Assembly (NCBI GenBank): GCA_027452265.1
Contig: DAIDGR010000017.1
Coordinates: 22,732-86,731 of the forward strand
Length of the DNA: 64,000 bases
Reading direction: 5' to 3'
Origin: Caulobacteraceae bacterium
GTDB lineage: Bacteria > Pseudomonadota > Alphaproteobacteria > Caulobacterales > Caulobacteraceae
Part shown: positions 15,811 through 25,002 of the stretch, piece by piece
How positions within the stretch are numbered: the stretch's first letter is position 1
Layout: each line of letters begins with the position of its first letter
Program-made: the position numbers and the translations under genes
Notes under the pieces: generated by a model
What the model saw: the letters and a program-made list of their open reading frames with translations, nothing else
Told to the model about the DNA's origin: nothing
Databases searched by the model: none

Positions 15811-18663
15811 TCAGTGCGCCTCGTCCCAGTTGGCGGCCGCCCGGGCCTCGACGACCAGGGGGACGGAGATCTCGACGGCGGGCAGGGCGGCGCGGGACAT
15901 GACCTGGCGGGCGAGTTCGCAAACCGCCTCGGCCTCGGCCTCCGGCGCCTCGAAGACCAGCTCGTCGTGGACCTGCAGCAGCATGCGCGCCGAGAGGCCG
16001 GCCTCGGCCAGGGCGCCGGGCATGCGGATCATGGCGCGCCGCATGATGTCGGCGGCGGCCCCCTGGATCGGGGCGTTGATCGCGGCGCGCTCGGCGAACT
16101 GGCGCTCGCCCACCGACTTGGAGCGGATCATGGGAATGTGGATCCGGCGGCCGAACAGGCTTGTGACAAAGCCCTGCTCGCGCACCAGGGCCCGGGCCTG
16201 ATCCATGTAGGCGCGGATGCCCGGGAAACGCTCGAAATAGGTCTTGATATAGGCCCCGGCTTCGTCCTGCGGGATGCCGAGCTGGTTGGCCAGTCCAAAG
16301 GCCGAGATGCCGTAGATGATGCCGAAATTGATCGCCTTGGCGCGCCGCCGCGTTTCCGACGGCATGCCCTCAACCGGCACACCGAACATTTCCGAAGCGG
16401 TCATGGCGTGAATGTCGAGCCCGTCACGGAAGGCGGTCTTGAGCTGGGCGATGTCGCCGATATGGGCCAGGAGGCGCAGTTCGATCTGGCTGTAGTCGGC
16501 GCTGATCAGCACCGAACCCGGGCGGGCGACGAAGGCGGCGCGGATCTTTCGGCCCTCCTCGGTGCGCACCGGGATGTTCTGCAGGTTGGGATCAGATGAG
16601 GACAGGCGGCCGGTGGTGGTGGACGCCAGGGCGTAGGAGGTGTGCACCCGGTGGGTCTGTGGGTCCGCCGCCTGGGCCAGGGCGTCCGTATAGGTTCCCT
16701 TCAGCTTGGCCAGCTGACGCCAGTCGAGAAGGACGCGCGGCAGCGCGTGGCCGGCGGCGGCCAGGTCTTCCAGAACCGCGGCGTCGGTGCTGCGCGCCCC
16801 GGTGGCCGTCATCTTTCCGCCGTCGAGACCCAGCTCGCCGAACAGCACCTCGCCAATCTGCTTGGGACTGCCGAGATTGAACGGCCGGCCCGCCAGAGCG
16901 TGCGCTTGGGTCTCGAACTCGGCCATGCGCATGGCGAAGTCCTGAGACAGCCGCCGCAGGCGGTCCGGATCGATGCGCACCCCGTCGCACTCCATGGCGG
17001 CCAGGACCCCGGGCATGGGGCGCTCTAGGGTTTCATAGACGTTGAGAAGCCCTTCGCGCGGCAGCCTTGGCCGCAATAGCGCGTGCAGGCGCAGGGTGAC
17101 GTCGGCGTCCTCGGCGGCGTAGCGCGTGGCCGCCTTCAGCTCCACATGTTTGAAGCTCTTCTGCGCCTTGCCCGTCCCGGCCACGGTCTTGAAGCTGATG
17201 GGGTCGTGGCCCAGCCAGAGGCGGGACAGCTCGTCCATCCCGTGATTGTGCAGCCCGCCTTCGAGCACATAGGAGATCAGCATGGTGTCGTCGATCGGGG
17301 CGACCGCGACGCCATACCGCGACAGGACGGCGATATCGTACTTCGCGTTCTGGCCGATCTTGAGGACGGCGGGCGACTCCAACAGGGGCTTCAACCGCGC
17401 GATCGCCTCGGCCAGGGGAATCTGATCCAGATCGGCGACCGCCTCGAGGTCGAGACCCGGCTCCGGCTCGTGGCCGAGCGGGATGTAGCAGGCCTCGCCT
17501 GGGGCCACGGCCAAAGACACGCCGCAAAGGCCCGCATGGGAGGAGGACAGGGCGTCGGTCTCGGTATCGAACGCCACCTGACCTGCCGCGAAGGCGCGGG
17601 CGATCCAGGCGTCCAGGGTCTCAAGGTCGCGGACGCAGACATAGGCGTCATGGTTGATGGGCGCGCGCAGGGCCGGATCGACGCCGGAAATGTCCGACGC
17701 GGGGGGCGGGGGTCCGCTTGCCCTCGAGGCGGGCTCGGACGTGGCGCGAGAGGGGCCGGCGCCATCGCCGACGCGCCGCGCCAAGGTGCGAAACTCCATC
17801 GTCTCCAGGAAGCCCGCCAGGACCGCCGGGTCGGGCGGGCCCACGCGCAGGGCCTCCAGGGGCTCGGGAAGGGGCGTGGTGCGGTCGAGCGTCACCAGGC
17901 GCCGCGAGAGACGGATTTGATCGGCGAAGTCCAGGAGGATGGCGCGGCGCTTCTCCTGTTTGATCTCCCGCGCACGCTCCAGGACCGTATCGAGGTCGCC
18001 ATACTCGGCGATCAGCGCCGCCGCCGTCTTGACCCCGATGCCGGGGGCGCCGGGGATATTGTCCACCGGATCGCCGCACAGCGCCTGGACGTCGATCACC
18101 TTGTCCGGCGGCACCCCGAACTTCTCGACCACCTGCTCTGGCCCGATGCGCACATTCTTCATGGCGTCGAACATCACCACGCCGCCGCCGATGAGCTGCA
18201 TCAGGTCCTTGTCGGAGGAGACGATGGTCACCTGACCGCCCTGGAGGCGCACGGTCTCGGCATAGGCGGCGATGATGTCGTCGGCCTCGTAGCCGGCCAG
18301 CTCCAGGCTCGCCACGCCAAAGGCCCGGGTGGCGTCGCGCACGAGGGGGAACTGAGGCACGAGGTCGGGCGGCGCCGGCGGCCGATGGGCCTTGTAGTCG
18401 GGGTAGATGTGGTTGCGGAAGGTGGCTTCGGAGTGGTCGAACACCACGCCCAGATGGGTCGGCGCGTCCGGCCCGGTCTTCATCTCAACCAGCAGCTTCC
18501 AGAGCATGTTGCAGAAGCCCTGGACCGCGCCCACCGGAAGGCCGTCCGACTTGCGGGTCAGCGGCGGCAGGGCGTGGAAGGCGCGGAAAATGAAGCCCGA
18601 TCCGTCCACCAGATAGAGGCGCACGGCCTGGGGGTCCGCGGCGGCGTCGAGCGTGTCGGTCAT
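15811..18663 (-). CDS. polA: DNA polymerase I
   Basis: The 950-residue protein has all three domains. The 5'-3' exonuclease comes first (LYLVDGSGFIFRAFHALPP, VFDHSEATFRNHIYPDYKAHRPP, CGDPVDNIPGAPGIGVKTA). The 3'-5' exonuclease follows with acidic residues in VAFDTETDALS and GQNAKYDIAVL. The polymerase carries ADYSQIELRLLAHI, RRRAKAINFGIIYGISAFGLA and LQVHDELVFEAP. It fills gaps in repair and matures Okazaki fragments. It is convergent with rnhB and divergent from the TonB-repeat gene. Length and motifs are ordinary for alphaproteobacteria. Confidence 0.97.
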   Translation of the reverse strand: MTDTLDAAADPQAVRLYLVDGSGFIFRAFHALPPLTRKSDGLPVGAVQGFCNMLWKLLVEMKTGPDAPTHLGVVFDHSEATFRNHIYPDYKAHRPPAPPDLVPQFPLVRDATRAFGVASLELAGYEADDIIAAYAETVRLQGGQVTIVSSDKDLMQLIGGGVVMFDAMKNVRIGPEQVVEKFGVPPDKVIDVQALCGDPVDNIPGAPGIGVKTAAALIAEYGDLDTVLERAREIKQEKRRAILLDFADQIRLSRRLVTLDRTTPLPEPLEALRVGPPDPAVLAGFLETMEFRTLARRVGDGAGPSRATSEPASRASGPPPPASDISGVDPALRAPINHDAYVCVRDLETLDAWIARAFAAGQVAFDTETDALSSSHAGLCGVSLAVAPGEACYIPLGHEPEPGLDLEAVADLDQIPLAEAIARLKPLLESPAVLKIGQNAKYDIAVLSRYGVAVAPIDDTMLISYVLEGGLHNHGMDELSRLWLGHDPISFKTVAGTGKAQKSFKHVELKAATRYAAEDADVTLRLHALLRPRLPREGLLNVYETLERPMPGVLAAMECDGVRIDPDRLRRLSQDFAMRMAEFETQAHALAGRPFNLGSPKQIGEVLFGELGLDGGKMTATGARSTDAAVLEDLAAAGHALPRVLLDWRQLAKLKGTYTDALAQAADPQTHRVHTSYALASTTTGRLSSSDPNLQNIPVRTEEGRKIRAAFVARPGSVLISADYSQIELRLLAHIGDIAQLKTAFRDGLDIHAMTASEMFGVPVEGMPSETRRRAKAINFGIIYGISAFGLANQLGIPQDEAGAYIKTYFERFPGIRAYMDQARALVREQGFVTSLFGRRIHIPMIRSKSVGERQFAERAAINAPIQGAAADIMRRAMIRMPGALAEAGLSARMLLQVHDELVFEAPEAEAEAVCELARQVMSRAALPAVEISVPLVVEARAAANWDEAH

Positions 18664-18802
18664 GCTTGTCAGAATAGGCCGCCTTGCCGCTCAGGTCACC
18701 CGGGCGCCCGGCCGGCGCGTCTCCAGACCGCCTTGACGCGCAGCGCCCGACGCGGGACCCCTTGTCGCGGTCTCGGAGATGTGGGCGGGAGGCGGGGGCG
18801 TG

Positions 18803-20116
18803 ATGAGTCTGATGCTGGCGGCGTTGTTGCAGACGGCGGCCGCGCCGTCGCCGTCGGAGACGCCCGCGCGGCTTCTCGCCCCTCCGACTCAGGCGCAGGT
18901 CATGGCGGCCTGGCCGCAGCGCGCCCTGGTCGAGCACCGCTCGGGAAAGGCCGTGCTCAAGTGTCGCATTACCGAGGCCGGGACAGCCGAGGACTGTGGG
19001 GTGGTCTCGGAGGCCCCCAAGGGGTACGGTTTCGGGGCCGCCGCCATTAGCGTGGCTAAGGTGTTGAAATTCCAACCCGCGCAGGGTCCGGAAGGGCCCC
19101 ACGATTCCTTGCTGGACGTCCCTGTGGCGTTTGGGGCCCCCGACCCCGACCCGGGACTACCGCGATGGGTCGAACGGCCCTCGGGCGATGACGTTGTGCA
19201 GGTCTATCCGGAGGCGGCGATACGCGCCGGCGTTTCGGGACGCGTTGTCATGAAATGCGCCGTCGACCAAACGGGCGCTCTGCGAGACTGCGCGATCGTC
19301 TCGGAAAGCCCGGCCGGGTACGGCTTTGGCGCCGCTGCGCTGGAGCTGGCGCAGAAGTTCGCCATGACCCCGATGCCGGATGCAGGGCCGGGACGGGCGA
19401 CCATTACCATTCCCATTCAATTCGAGGCCGACCCCGTGGGCGTGAACACCACCTATGCCATTCGCAGGCCCATCTGGGTCGAGGCCCCGACTTTTGCGGA
19501 CGTGGATGCGGCGCGGCCCAAGACGCCATCGGCCGCATCGGCTGACGGGCGTGTCCTGTTGCGTTGCTTCCTTCATCCGGCCAATGAGATCGGCGGCTGT
19601 CGAATCCTCCAGGAGGCCCCGCCTCGCGCCGGCTTTGGCGCGGCGGCCCTGCGGCTCGTCTCGCGATTCCGGCTCGCCCCGCTCGATCCCTCGACAATCC
19701 ATGGCGTCTCGGCCGTGGTGGATCTCGATATCCGCTTTCCGGATCCGGCCAGCCCGGCCTGGATCCATCGCCAGATCGGCCAACCGCTCTGGGTGGCGGC
19801 GCCCAGCCAGCAAGACGCCATCGCCCTATTTCCCGCGAAGGCGCGGGCCAAGGGAATTCGCGAGGGAACCGGGGTCGCCGATTGCGTCGTCGCCCCGGGC
19901 GGGGGGCTCAGTGACTGTCGGCCCCTGCGCGCCACCCCCCCAGACCTGGGATTCGCCGAGGCGGCTGTCGAGGTGGTGAGCGGGATGCGCATGTCCGCCT
20001 GGAGCGCGTTGGACACGCCGGTCGACGGCGCCCGCCTCGAGGTTCCGGTGCGATTTGTCTTGCCAGACGAAACGCCCAAGCCCGCCGGTCAAGGCGCCGC
20101 CCCGTCCGGTCCCTGA
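18803..20116 (+). CDS. protein of four tandem TonB C-terminal-like repeats, each with a Cys pair
   Basis: I choose the ATG at 18803 (MSLMLAALLQTAAAPS), which follows a GGGAGG-rich stretch and gives a short signal-like start; the track start is 24 bp upstream. The 437 residues hold four copies of a unit of about 102 residues that resembles the TonB C-terminal fold. Each contains C-x10-C then a GYGFGAAA-like helix start: Cys 54/65, 152/163, 255/266 and 361/372. There is no transmembrane anchor plus proline-rich spacer as in true TonB. The fourth copy is the most diverged. It is probably periplasmic, perhaps a scaffold or binding protein; energy transduction is unlikely. Confidence 0.83.
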   Translation: MSLMLAALLQTAAAPSPSETPARLLAPPTQAQVMAAWPQRALVEHRSGKAVLKCRITEAGTAEDCGVVSEAPKGYGFGAAAISVAKVLKFQPAQGPEGPHDSLLDVPVAFGAPDPDPGLPRWVERPSGDDVVQVYPEAAIRAGVSGRVVMKCAVDQTGALRDCAIVSESPAGYGFGAAALELAQKFAMTPMPDAGPGRATITIPIQFEADPVGVNTTYAIRRPIWVEAPTFADVDAARPKTPSAASADGRVLLRCFLHPANEIGGCRILQEAPPRAGFGAAALRLVSRFRLAPLDPSTIHGVSAVVDLDIRFPDPASPAWIHRQIGQPLWVAAPSQQDAIALFPAKARAKGIREGTGVADCVVAPGGGLSDCRPLRATPPDLGFAEAAVEVVSGMRMSAWSALDTPVDGARLEVPVRFVLPDETPKPAGQGAAPSGP

Positions 20117-20128
20117 GCCAGCTCGGCC

Positions 20129-20461
20129 CTAGTCGCGAGGATCCCCGCCGCGGCGCGCCTCTCGGAAGGCGTGGCCTTCCCCGGGGCCTCTGCCGTGGAA
20201 TTCCCGGGCCCCGTCGCGTCGGACGTGGTCGAAATGGCGGCCCTCGTCGCGCCGCCAGCCATAGTCCGCGCTGTGATACCAGAAGGCGCCGTCGCTGCCC
20301 CAGCAGCCGTCGTCCACCGGTCCGTAGAAGCCGTCATAATAGCCGCCGCAGTCGGCCATCGCGACCGGGCCGCCGAAATCGCCTCCCACATAGCCGCCGG
20401 CGCATCCGCTGAGGGCGATGGAAAGGGCCATGGTCGCCAGGCTCGCCGCCAGAATCTTCAT
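20129..20461 (-). CDS. small putative lipoprotein rich in glycine, tyrosine and histidine
   Basis: The start at 20461 (MKILAASLATMALSIALSGCAGG) is preceded by GGGAGG and carries a lipoprotein signal with the lipobox LSGC. The mature part is about 88 residues: a Gly/Tyr-rich segment (GGYVGGDFGG, CGGYYDGFYGPVDDGCWG) then a charged His/Arg-rich tail. No enzyme motif is visible. It is probably attached to the envelope. It is convergent with the TonB-repeat gene. Function unknown. Confidence 0.72.
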   Translation of the reverse strand: MKILAASLATMALSIALSGCAGGYVGGDFGGPVAMADCGGYYDGFYGPVDDGCWGSDGAFWYHSADYGWRRDEGRHFDHVRRDGAREFHGRGPGEGHAFREARRGGDPRD

Positions 20462-20538
20462 CTCAGGACCTCCCATGGGATTGGCGCCTGGGAGAGATAA
20501 CGCGGGGCGCGTCCAAAGGGATGCGCGGCGCCGCGGGG

Positions 20539-20793
20539 TCAGTGCCCTGGGGAGGTCTCATAAACGCCGGGCGCGTGGGACTCGGCGGCGGCGGGAGCCG
20601 AGGCGGAGCCCGCCAGGACGAAGCGACGGTCGCAATAGCCGCACTCGACCTCGTCCGCCTCGCCCATCTCCAGCCAGACGCGGGGATGGCCCAGGGCGCC
20701 GCCCACCCCATCACAGGCGATCCGGCGCGAATGCACCACCACCACTTCCGGCGCCTCTTGGGCTGGCGCATCGGGCGAGCGGGGTTGGGCCAT
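20539..20793 (-). CDS. small CHCC-type zinc-finger protein
   Basis: The 84-residue protein contains RRIACDGVGGALGHPRVWLEMGEADEVECGYCDRRFVL. The Cys-x-His-x-Cys-x2-Cys spacing is the zf-CHCC domain shared with the respiratory complex I accessory subunit NDUFS6. In bacteria these small proteins are usually annotated only as zinc-finger domain proteins. The N- and C-terminal ends are low-complexity Ala/Pro. It is divergent from the ABC ATPase gene. Confidence 0.87.
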   Translation of the reverse strand: MAQPRSPDAPAQEAPEVVVVHSRRIACDGVGGALGHPRVWLEMGEADEVECGYCDRRFVLAGSASAPAAAESHAPGVYETSPGH

Positions 20794-20929
20794 GGGCGGG
20801 GTGGTCCTTCAAAAGGTGCGACAGGCTGGCGCGCGGCGAGTCCTTGGCGGCTCACGGGCGCGGCCCTAGATAGGCGTGGGGCGGATCGAGCGTCAATCGG
20901 GCGCCCCTCGACCCCATTGGAGACGCCGC

Positions 20930-21883
20930 ATGGACCTTCCGGACAACGCCATCTCCGCGCGCGGTCTCGTCAAGACCTATCCCGCCACCCGGACCATGCC
21001 GGCCATGCAGGCCCTCAAGGGCGTCGACCTGACCATTCCGCGCGGGGCGATCTTTGGGCTCCTGGGGCCGAACGGGGCGGGCAAGTCGACCTTCATCAAC
21101 ATTCTCGCCGGCCTGACCAAAAAGACCGCGGGCCGGGTGGAGATCTGGGGGCGCGATATTGATACGCGGGCCCGCGACGCCCGGGCCGCCATCGGCGTGG
21201 TGCCCCAGGAGATCGCCGCCGACGTCTTTTTCACCCCGCGCGAGTCGCTCGATGTCCAGGCCGGCCTCTATGGGGTGCCCAAGGCCCAGCGGCGGACCGA
21301 CGAACTTCTGGCGGCGCTCGGCCTCAGCGACAAGGCCGACGCCTATGTCCGGCAGCTATCGGGCGGCATGAAGCGGCGTCTGATGGTGGCCAAGGCCATG
21401 GTCCACAACCCCCCGGTCCTGGTCCTGGATGAGCCGACCGCCGGGGTCGATGTGGAGCTGCGCCGTCAGCTCTGGGCCTATGTGGAGAGCCTCAACCGGC
21501 AGGGCGTCACCATTGTCCTGACCACCCATTATCTGGAGGAGGCGGAGGCCCTGTGCGACACCATCGCCATCGTCAATCGCGGGCAGGTCGTCGCGTGTGA
21601 ACCGACCGCTCAGCTGCTCAAGCGGCTGGACACCCGCACCGTGGTGGTGACGCCGGACACGGCCCTGGCCGCGGCGCCGCGTATCGGCGAGTTCGAGACC
21701 CGCCTGCGGCCCAATGGCGATCTCGCCGTGGCCTTCAAAAGCGCCGGCGCCGGGGTTGAACAGGTTCTCGCCCAAATCCGCGCCGCCGGCGTGACCATCC
21801 GCGACCTGCGCACCGAGGACCCGGACCTGGAGGACGTGTTCGTCGCCCTGACCTCGGATTCCCCGCGCCCCGAGGCCGCCTGA
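20930..21883 (+). CDS. ABC-2-type transporter ATP-binding protein with no adjacent permease
   Basis: The ATG at 20930 (MDLPDNAISARGLVKTYPATRTMPAMQALKGV) gives 317 residues. Walker A is GPNGAGKST, the signature is LSGGMKRRL, Walker B is VLVLDEPTAGVD and the switch His is in TTHYLEEAEAL. The C-terminal extension with DTRTVVVTPDTALA and TEDPDLEDVFVALT is typical of drug/polysaccharide-export ABC-2 ATPases such as CcmA/NodI/DrrA-like proteins. The usual ABC-2 permease gene does not follow; the next gene is convergent. The partner must be elsewhere or absent. Confidence 0.9.
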   Translation: MDLPDNAISARGLVKTYPATRTMPAMQALKGVDLTIPRGAIFGLLGPNGAGKSTFINILAGLTKKTAGRVEIWGRDIDTRARDARAAIGVVPQEIAADVFFTPRESLDVQAGLYGVPKAQRRTDELLAALGLSDKADAYVRQLSGGMKRRLMVAKAMVHNPPVLVLDEPTAGVDVELRRQLWAYVESLNRQGVTIVLTTHYLEEAEALCDTIAIVNRGQVVACEPTAQLLKRLDTRTVVVTPDTALAAAPRIGEFETRLRPNGDLAVAFKSAGAGVEQVLAQIRAAGVTIRDLRTEDPDLEDVFVALTSDSPRPEAA

Positions 21884-21918
21884 TCGTTCATCGCCCGCCC
21901 GTCTGGTGGGACGGCGCT

Positions 21919-22791
21919 CTAAAAAGCAGCCGAGCCGATCTCCCCGCCCGCTCCCAGCCAGGCGCGCTTCATGCCTCGGCTGTTGAACGGCATGGCGATC
22001 TCGCCGGCGGCGGAGAGGGCGATGAGGCCACCTTCGCCCGCGAGGGCCCCCACCTCGGCCAGGGTCGCCGTCGTCGCGGCCTCGAGAGACTGACCGCCAA
22101 AGCGCATGCGAAAGGCGATCTGCGCCCCGACCGCGGCGCGGATGAACATCTCGCCCTCGCCGGTGCAAGATATGGCGGCGGTGTCGTCCGCCCACATGCC
22201 GGCGCCGGGGATCGGGGTGTCGCCGACCCGGCCGGGAAGCTTTCCAAACACGCCCCCGGTGGAGGTTCCCGCCGCCAGCGCCCCGCTCTCATCGAGCGCC
22301 ACGCAGCCCACCGTTCCGGTCTGGGACGACGCACCGCCCTCGCCGCGGGGTGCGGCCGGAGTGAACCAGGTCGCGGGATCGGCAATCGTCTCCAGGCCTT
22401 CGTCGGCGGCGAAGGCGGCGGCTCCCTCGCCGGCCAGAAGCACGTGGCGGGTCCGCTCCATCACGGCCCGGGCGGCCTGAATGGGTGAGGCGAAGCCCCG
22501 CAGGGCCGCCACCGCCCCAACCCGCCGGGTCGGGCCGTGCATCAGGCTGGCGTCGAGTTCATAGACCCCGGCGCGGTTGGGCGAGGCGCCCCGTCCGGCC
22601 ACATAGAGCCCTGAGTCCTCAAGGGCGGCGATCGTCTCCACGACCACATCCAGAGCCGGCGCGCCGCCGTTCAGCCGGTCGCGGCCGGCCTCCACGAGGC
22701 CCCGCATATGGGCGATCTGGCGCGAATAGTCGCGATCAGGGAGAGCGCCGGCTCCGCCATGCAGAACCAGACGCACGCGGTTCGAGGCCAT
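21919..22791 (-). CDS. isoaspartyl peptidase/L-asparaginase (Ntn hydrolase, plant-type)
   Basis: Taking the ATG at 22791 (MASNRVRLVLHGGAGALPDRDYS) gives 290 residues. The family marks are LVLHGGAG, AGRGASPNRAGVYELDASLMHG, the self-cleavage site before the nucleophile in SQTGTVGCVALDESGALAAGTSTGG, and GDTPIPGAGMWAD. The precursor should cleave itself at Gly-Thr to make alpha and beta chains and then hydrolyse isoaspartyl dipeptides and asparagine. The track start at 22896 overlaps the 116-bp-family repeat and lacks support. Confidence 0.9.
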   Translation of the reverse strand: MASNRVRLVLHGGAGALPDRDYSRQIAHMRGLVEAGRDRLNGGAPALDVVVETIAALEDSGLYVAGRGASPNRAGVYELDASLMHGPTRRVGAVAALRGFASPIQAARAVMERTRHVLLAGEGAAAFAADEGLETIADPATWFTPAAPRGEGGASSQTGTVGCVALDESGALAAGTSTGGVFGKLPGRVGDTPIPGAGMWADDTAAISCTGEGEMFIRAAVGAQIAFRMRFGGQSLEAATTATLAEVGALAGEGGLIALSAAGEIAMPFNSRGMKRAWLGAGGEIGSAAF

Positions 22792-22888
22792 CACGACGTC
22801 TCCAAACAGATCCGGAAATACCGGGCTTCGCGGCCTTCCGCGCGCCGGCGCCTTCCGATAGCCTCCCCGCGCCCGAAAACAAGCGGGC

Positions 22889-23003
22889 AAGAGCACGATG
22901 CGCTTTCGCGGACCGGGCGAAGCGTTGAATCGGGCTCTCTCTTCAAATTCCTGAGCGTGCGGCGACCCCCCTTATGGGTTCGGCCGCAAGGCAAGGCGCT
23001 CAA
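22889..23003 (+). repeat. diverged copy of the 116-bp double-hairpin repeat
   Basis: The segment opens AAGAGCACGATGCGCTTTCGCGGA and closes GGCAAGGCGCTCAA, aligning along its full length with the near-identical copies at 42906 and 63736 but with many substitutions and small indels. It sits between the divergent starts of the isoaspartyl peptidase and the quinone oxidoreductase, so it falls in their shared upstream region. Confidence 0.6.
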
Positions 23004-23025
23004 GGCGAGGAAACGCGAGGACGAG

Positions 23026-24024
23026 ATGAAGGCGCTCCTGAGCAAGGCCGTCGGCGGACCCGAAACCCTGGTTCTGGAGGACGTTCCAAGCCCGACGCCC
23101 GGGCCCGGCCAGGCGGTGATCCAGGTGAAGGCCTGTGGGGTGAACTATCCCGACGTGCTGATCATCGAGGACAAGTATCAGTTCCGCCCGCCCCGGCCCT
23201 TCTCGCCGGGGGGTGAGATGTCGGGTGTGGTCAAGGCTGTGGGCGAGGGCGTCACCGCGGTCAAACCCGGCGACCGGGTCCTGGCCAACAACACCGCCGG
23301 CGGAATGGCCGAGGAGGTCGCGGTGGACGCCGGGCGTCTGATCCCGATTCCCGACGCCATGCCGTTCGACGAGGCGGCGGCCTTTATCATGACCTACGGC
23401 ACCTCCTATTACGCCCTCAAGGACCGGGGCCATCTGAAGCCCGGCCAGTCCCTGCTGGTCCTGGGCGCGGCGGGCGGGGTGGGCCTCGCGGCCGTGGAGT
23501 TGGGCGTGGCCATGGGCGCGCGGGTGATCGCCGCGGCCTCGTCCGAAGACAAGGTGGCCCTGGCCAAGGCGCACGGCGCCGCCGAGGGCGTGGTCTATCC
23601 GTCCGGTCCGTTCGATCGCGAGGGCCAGAAGGCCCTGGCCGACCTCTTCAAGGGCGCCTGCGGCGCGGGCGGGGCCGACCTCGTCTATGACGGGGTGGGC
23701 GGCGACTATGCCGAAGCCGCCCTGCGGGCCATGGCCTGGGAGGGCCGCTTCCTGGTGGTCGGCTTCCCGGCCGGGATTCCGCGCATCCCGCTGAACCTGA
23801 CCCTGCTCAAGGGCTGCGACATCGTCGGGGTGTTCTGGGGCGCCGCGGTGGCGCGCGACCCTGCCGCGCACCGACGCAATGTCGGCGAACTGATGCAGCT
23901 CTACAGGGACGGTAAAATCCGTCCTCACGTCTCCGAACGCTTCTCCCTGGCCGACGGCGCCAAGGCCATCGCTCACCTCGCCAGCCGCAACGCCATGGGC
24001 AAGGTCGTGGTGGTGATGGACTAG
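23026..24024 (+). CDS. NADPH:quinone oxidoreductase family protein (zinc-independent MDR)
   Basis: The ATG at 23026 (MKALLSKAVGGPETLVLEDVPSPTPGPGQAVIQVKACGVNYPDVL) begins the conserved part, 332 residues, with a GCGAGG ribosome site. The nucleotide-binding motif is GAAGGVGLAAVELG and the segment FNPGGEMSG-like FSPGGEMSGVVKAVGEGV is typical of the QOR branch of the medium-chain dehydrogenase/reductases. Zinc ligands are absent. It reduces quinones or enals with NADPH in the cytoplasm. The downstream SDR starts 50 bp later on the same strand, so the pair may form an operon. Confidence 0.9.
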   Translation: MKALLSKAVGGPETLVLEDVPSPTPGPGQAVIQVKACGVNYPDVLIIEDKYQFRPPRPFSPGGEMSGVVKAVGEGVTAVKPGDRVLANNTAGGMAEEVAVDAGRLIPIPDAMPFDEAAAFIMTYGTSYYALKDRGHLKPGQSLLVLGAAGGVGLAAVELGVAMGARVIAAASSEDKVALAKAHGAAEGVVYPSGPFDREGQKALADLFKGACGAGGADLVYDGVGGDYAEAALRAMAWEGRFLVVGFPAGIPRIPLNLTLLKGCDIVGVFWGAAVARDPAAHRRNVGELMQLYRDGKIRPHVSERFSLADGAKAIAHLASRNAMGKVVVVMD

Positions 24025-24074
24025 GTCCCGGAGGCAGGGAACACGCAGGACCGATTGGAGGGAAGGACGGGCCC

Positions 24075-24950
24075 ATGGCCAACAGACTGGACGGCAAGGT
24101 GGCGGTGATCACCGGGGGATGCTCAGGCATCGGCCTTGGAACGGTGGAGCTGTTCGTCGCGGAAGGGGCCAAGGTGGTGGCCGCCGATCTGCAACAGGAG
24201 AAGGGCGCCCGCCTTGAGGAGCGTTTCGCCGGGTCTGTGCGCTTCGCGCATTGCGACGTGACCCAGGAGGCGGACATCGCCGCCGCCTGCCGGCTTGCCG
24301 CCGAGGCCTTTGGCGGCCTGGACATCCTGTTCAACAACGCCGGCCATGCGGGTCTGCCGGGGGGCGTCGAAGGGATCGACGGGGAGGGCTGGGACAAGAC
24401 CTTCGCGGTCCTGGTGCGGGGCCCGGCGCTCGGCATGAAGCATGCCCTGCCCCTGATGAAAGCGCGCGGCGGCGGCTCAGTCATCAATACCGCCTCGATC
24501 GCCGGTCTTCAGGCGGGCTGGGGGCCCCTGGCCTATTCGGCGGCCAAGGCGGCGGTGGTGCATATGAGCCGGTGCGCGGCGGCTGAGCTGTCGCCCCAAC
24601 GCATCCGCGTCAACGCCATCTGTCCCGGCCTTATCGCCACCTCGATCTTCGGCGCGGCGCTGGGCCTGCCCCGGGAGGCAGCCGACCAGATGGCGGCCAT
24701 GGTGGCGCAGAACGCGGCCATCGCCCAGCCGATCCCCAAGGCAGGCTTGCCGCAGGACATAGCCGCAGCGGCCCTCTATCTCGCCAGCGACGAGTCGGCC
24801 TTCGTCACCGGCACGCACATCGTCGTCGATGGCGGAATCACGATCGGCTCGCGCCACGCCTGGGATCCGACGGCCGGCTCGCCCTTCGCGGCCATATTCG
24901 GCGCCACGGCCGAAGAGATGAGCGCCATGGCCAGCTCACGCGCGGGTTGA
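24075..24950 (+). CDS. short-chain dehydrogenase/reductase
   Basis: The 291-residue protein shows a complete classical SDR pattern: TGGCSGIGLG cofactor motif, CDVTQEAD acidic turn, NNAG, the Ser in NTASIAGLQ, the YSAAK catalytic pair, and NAICPGLIATSI. A C-terminal extension of about 25 residues follows DGGITIG. Probably NAD(P)-dependent oxidation or reduction of a hydroxyl compound; the substrate is unknown. It sits between the quinone oxidoreductase and the desaturase, all on the plus strand. Confidence 0.9.
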   Translation: MANRLDGKVAVITGGCSGIGLGTVELFVAEGAKVVAADLQQEKGARLEERFAGSVRFAHCDVTQEADIAAACRLAAEAFGGLDILFNNAGHAGLPGGVEGIDGEGWDKTFAVLVRGPALGMKHALPLMKARGGGSVINTASIAGLQAGWGPLAYSAAKAAVVHMSRCAAAELSPQRIRVNAICPGLIATSIFGAALGLPREAADQMAAMVAQNAAIAQPIPKAGLPQDIAAAALYLASDESAFVTGTHIVVDGGITIGSRHAWDPTAGSPFAAIFGATAEEMSAMASSRAG

Positions 24951-25002
24951 GCGACGCAGCCGGAGTTCACCTCCGCCTCCGTCCAGGCGTATAGAACGGC
25001 CC

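Noticed and set aside
17083-19050. 655-residue plus-strand ORF opposite polA
   Set aside because: Its sequence is low-complexity antisense of the polymerase gene; polA motifs are complete on the minus strand.
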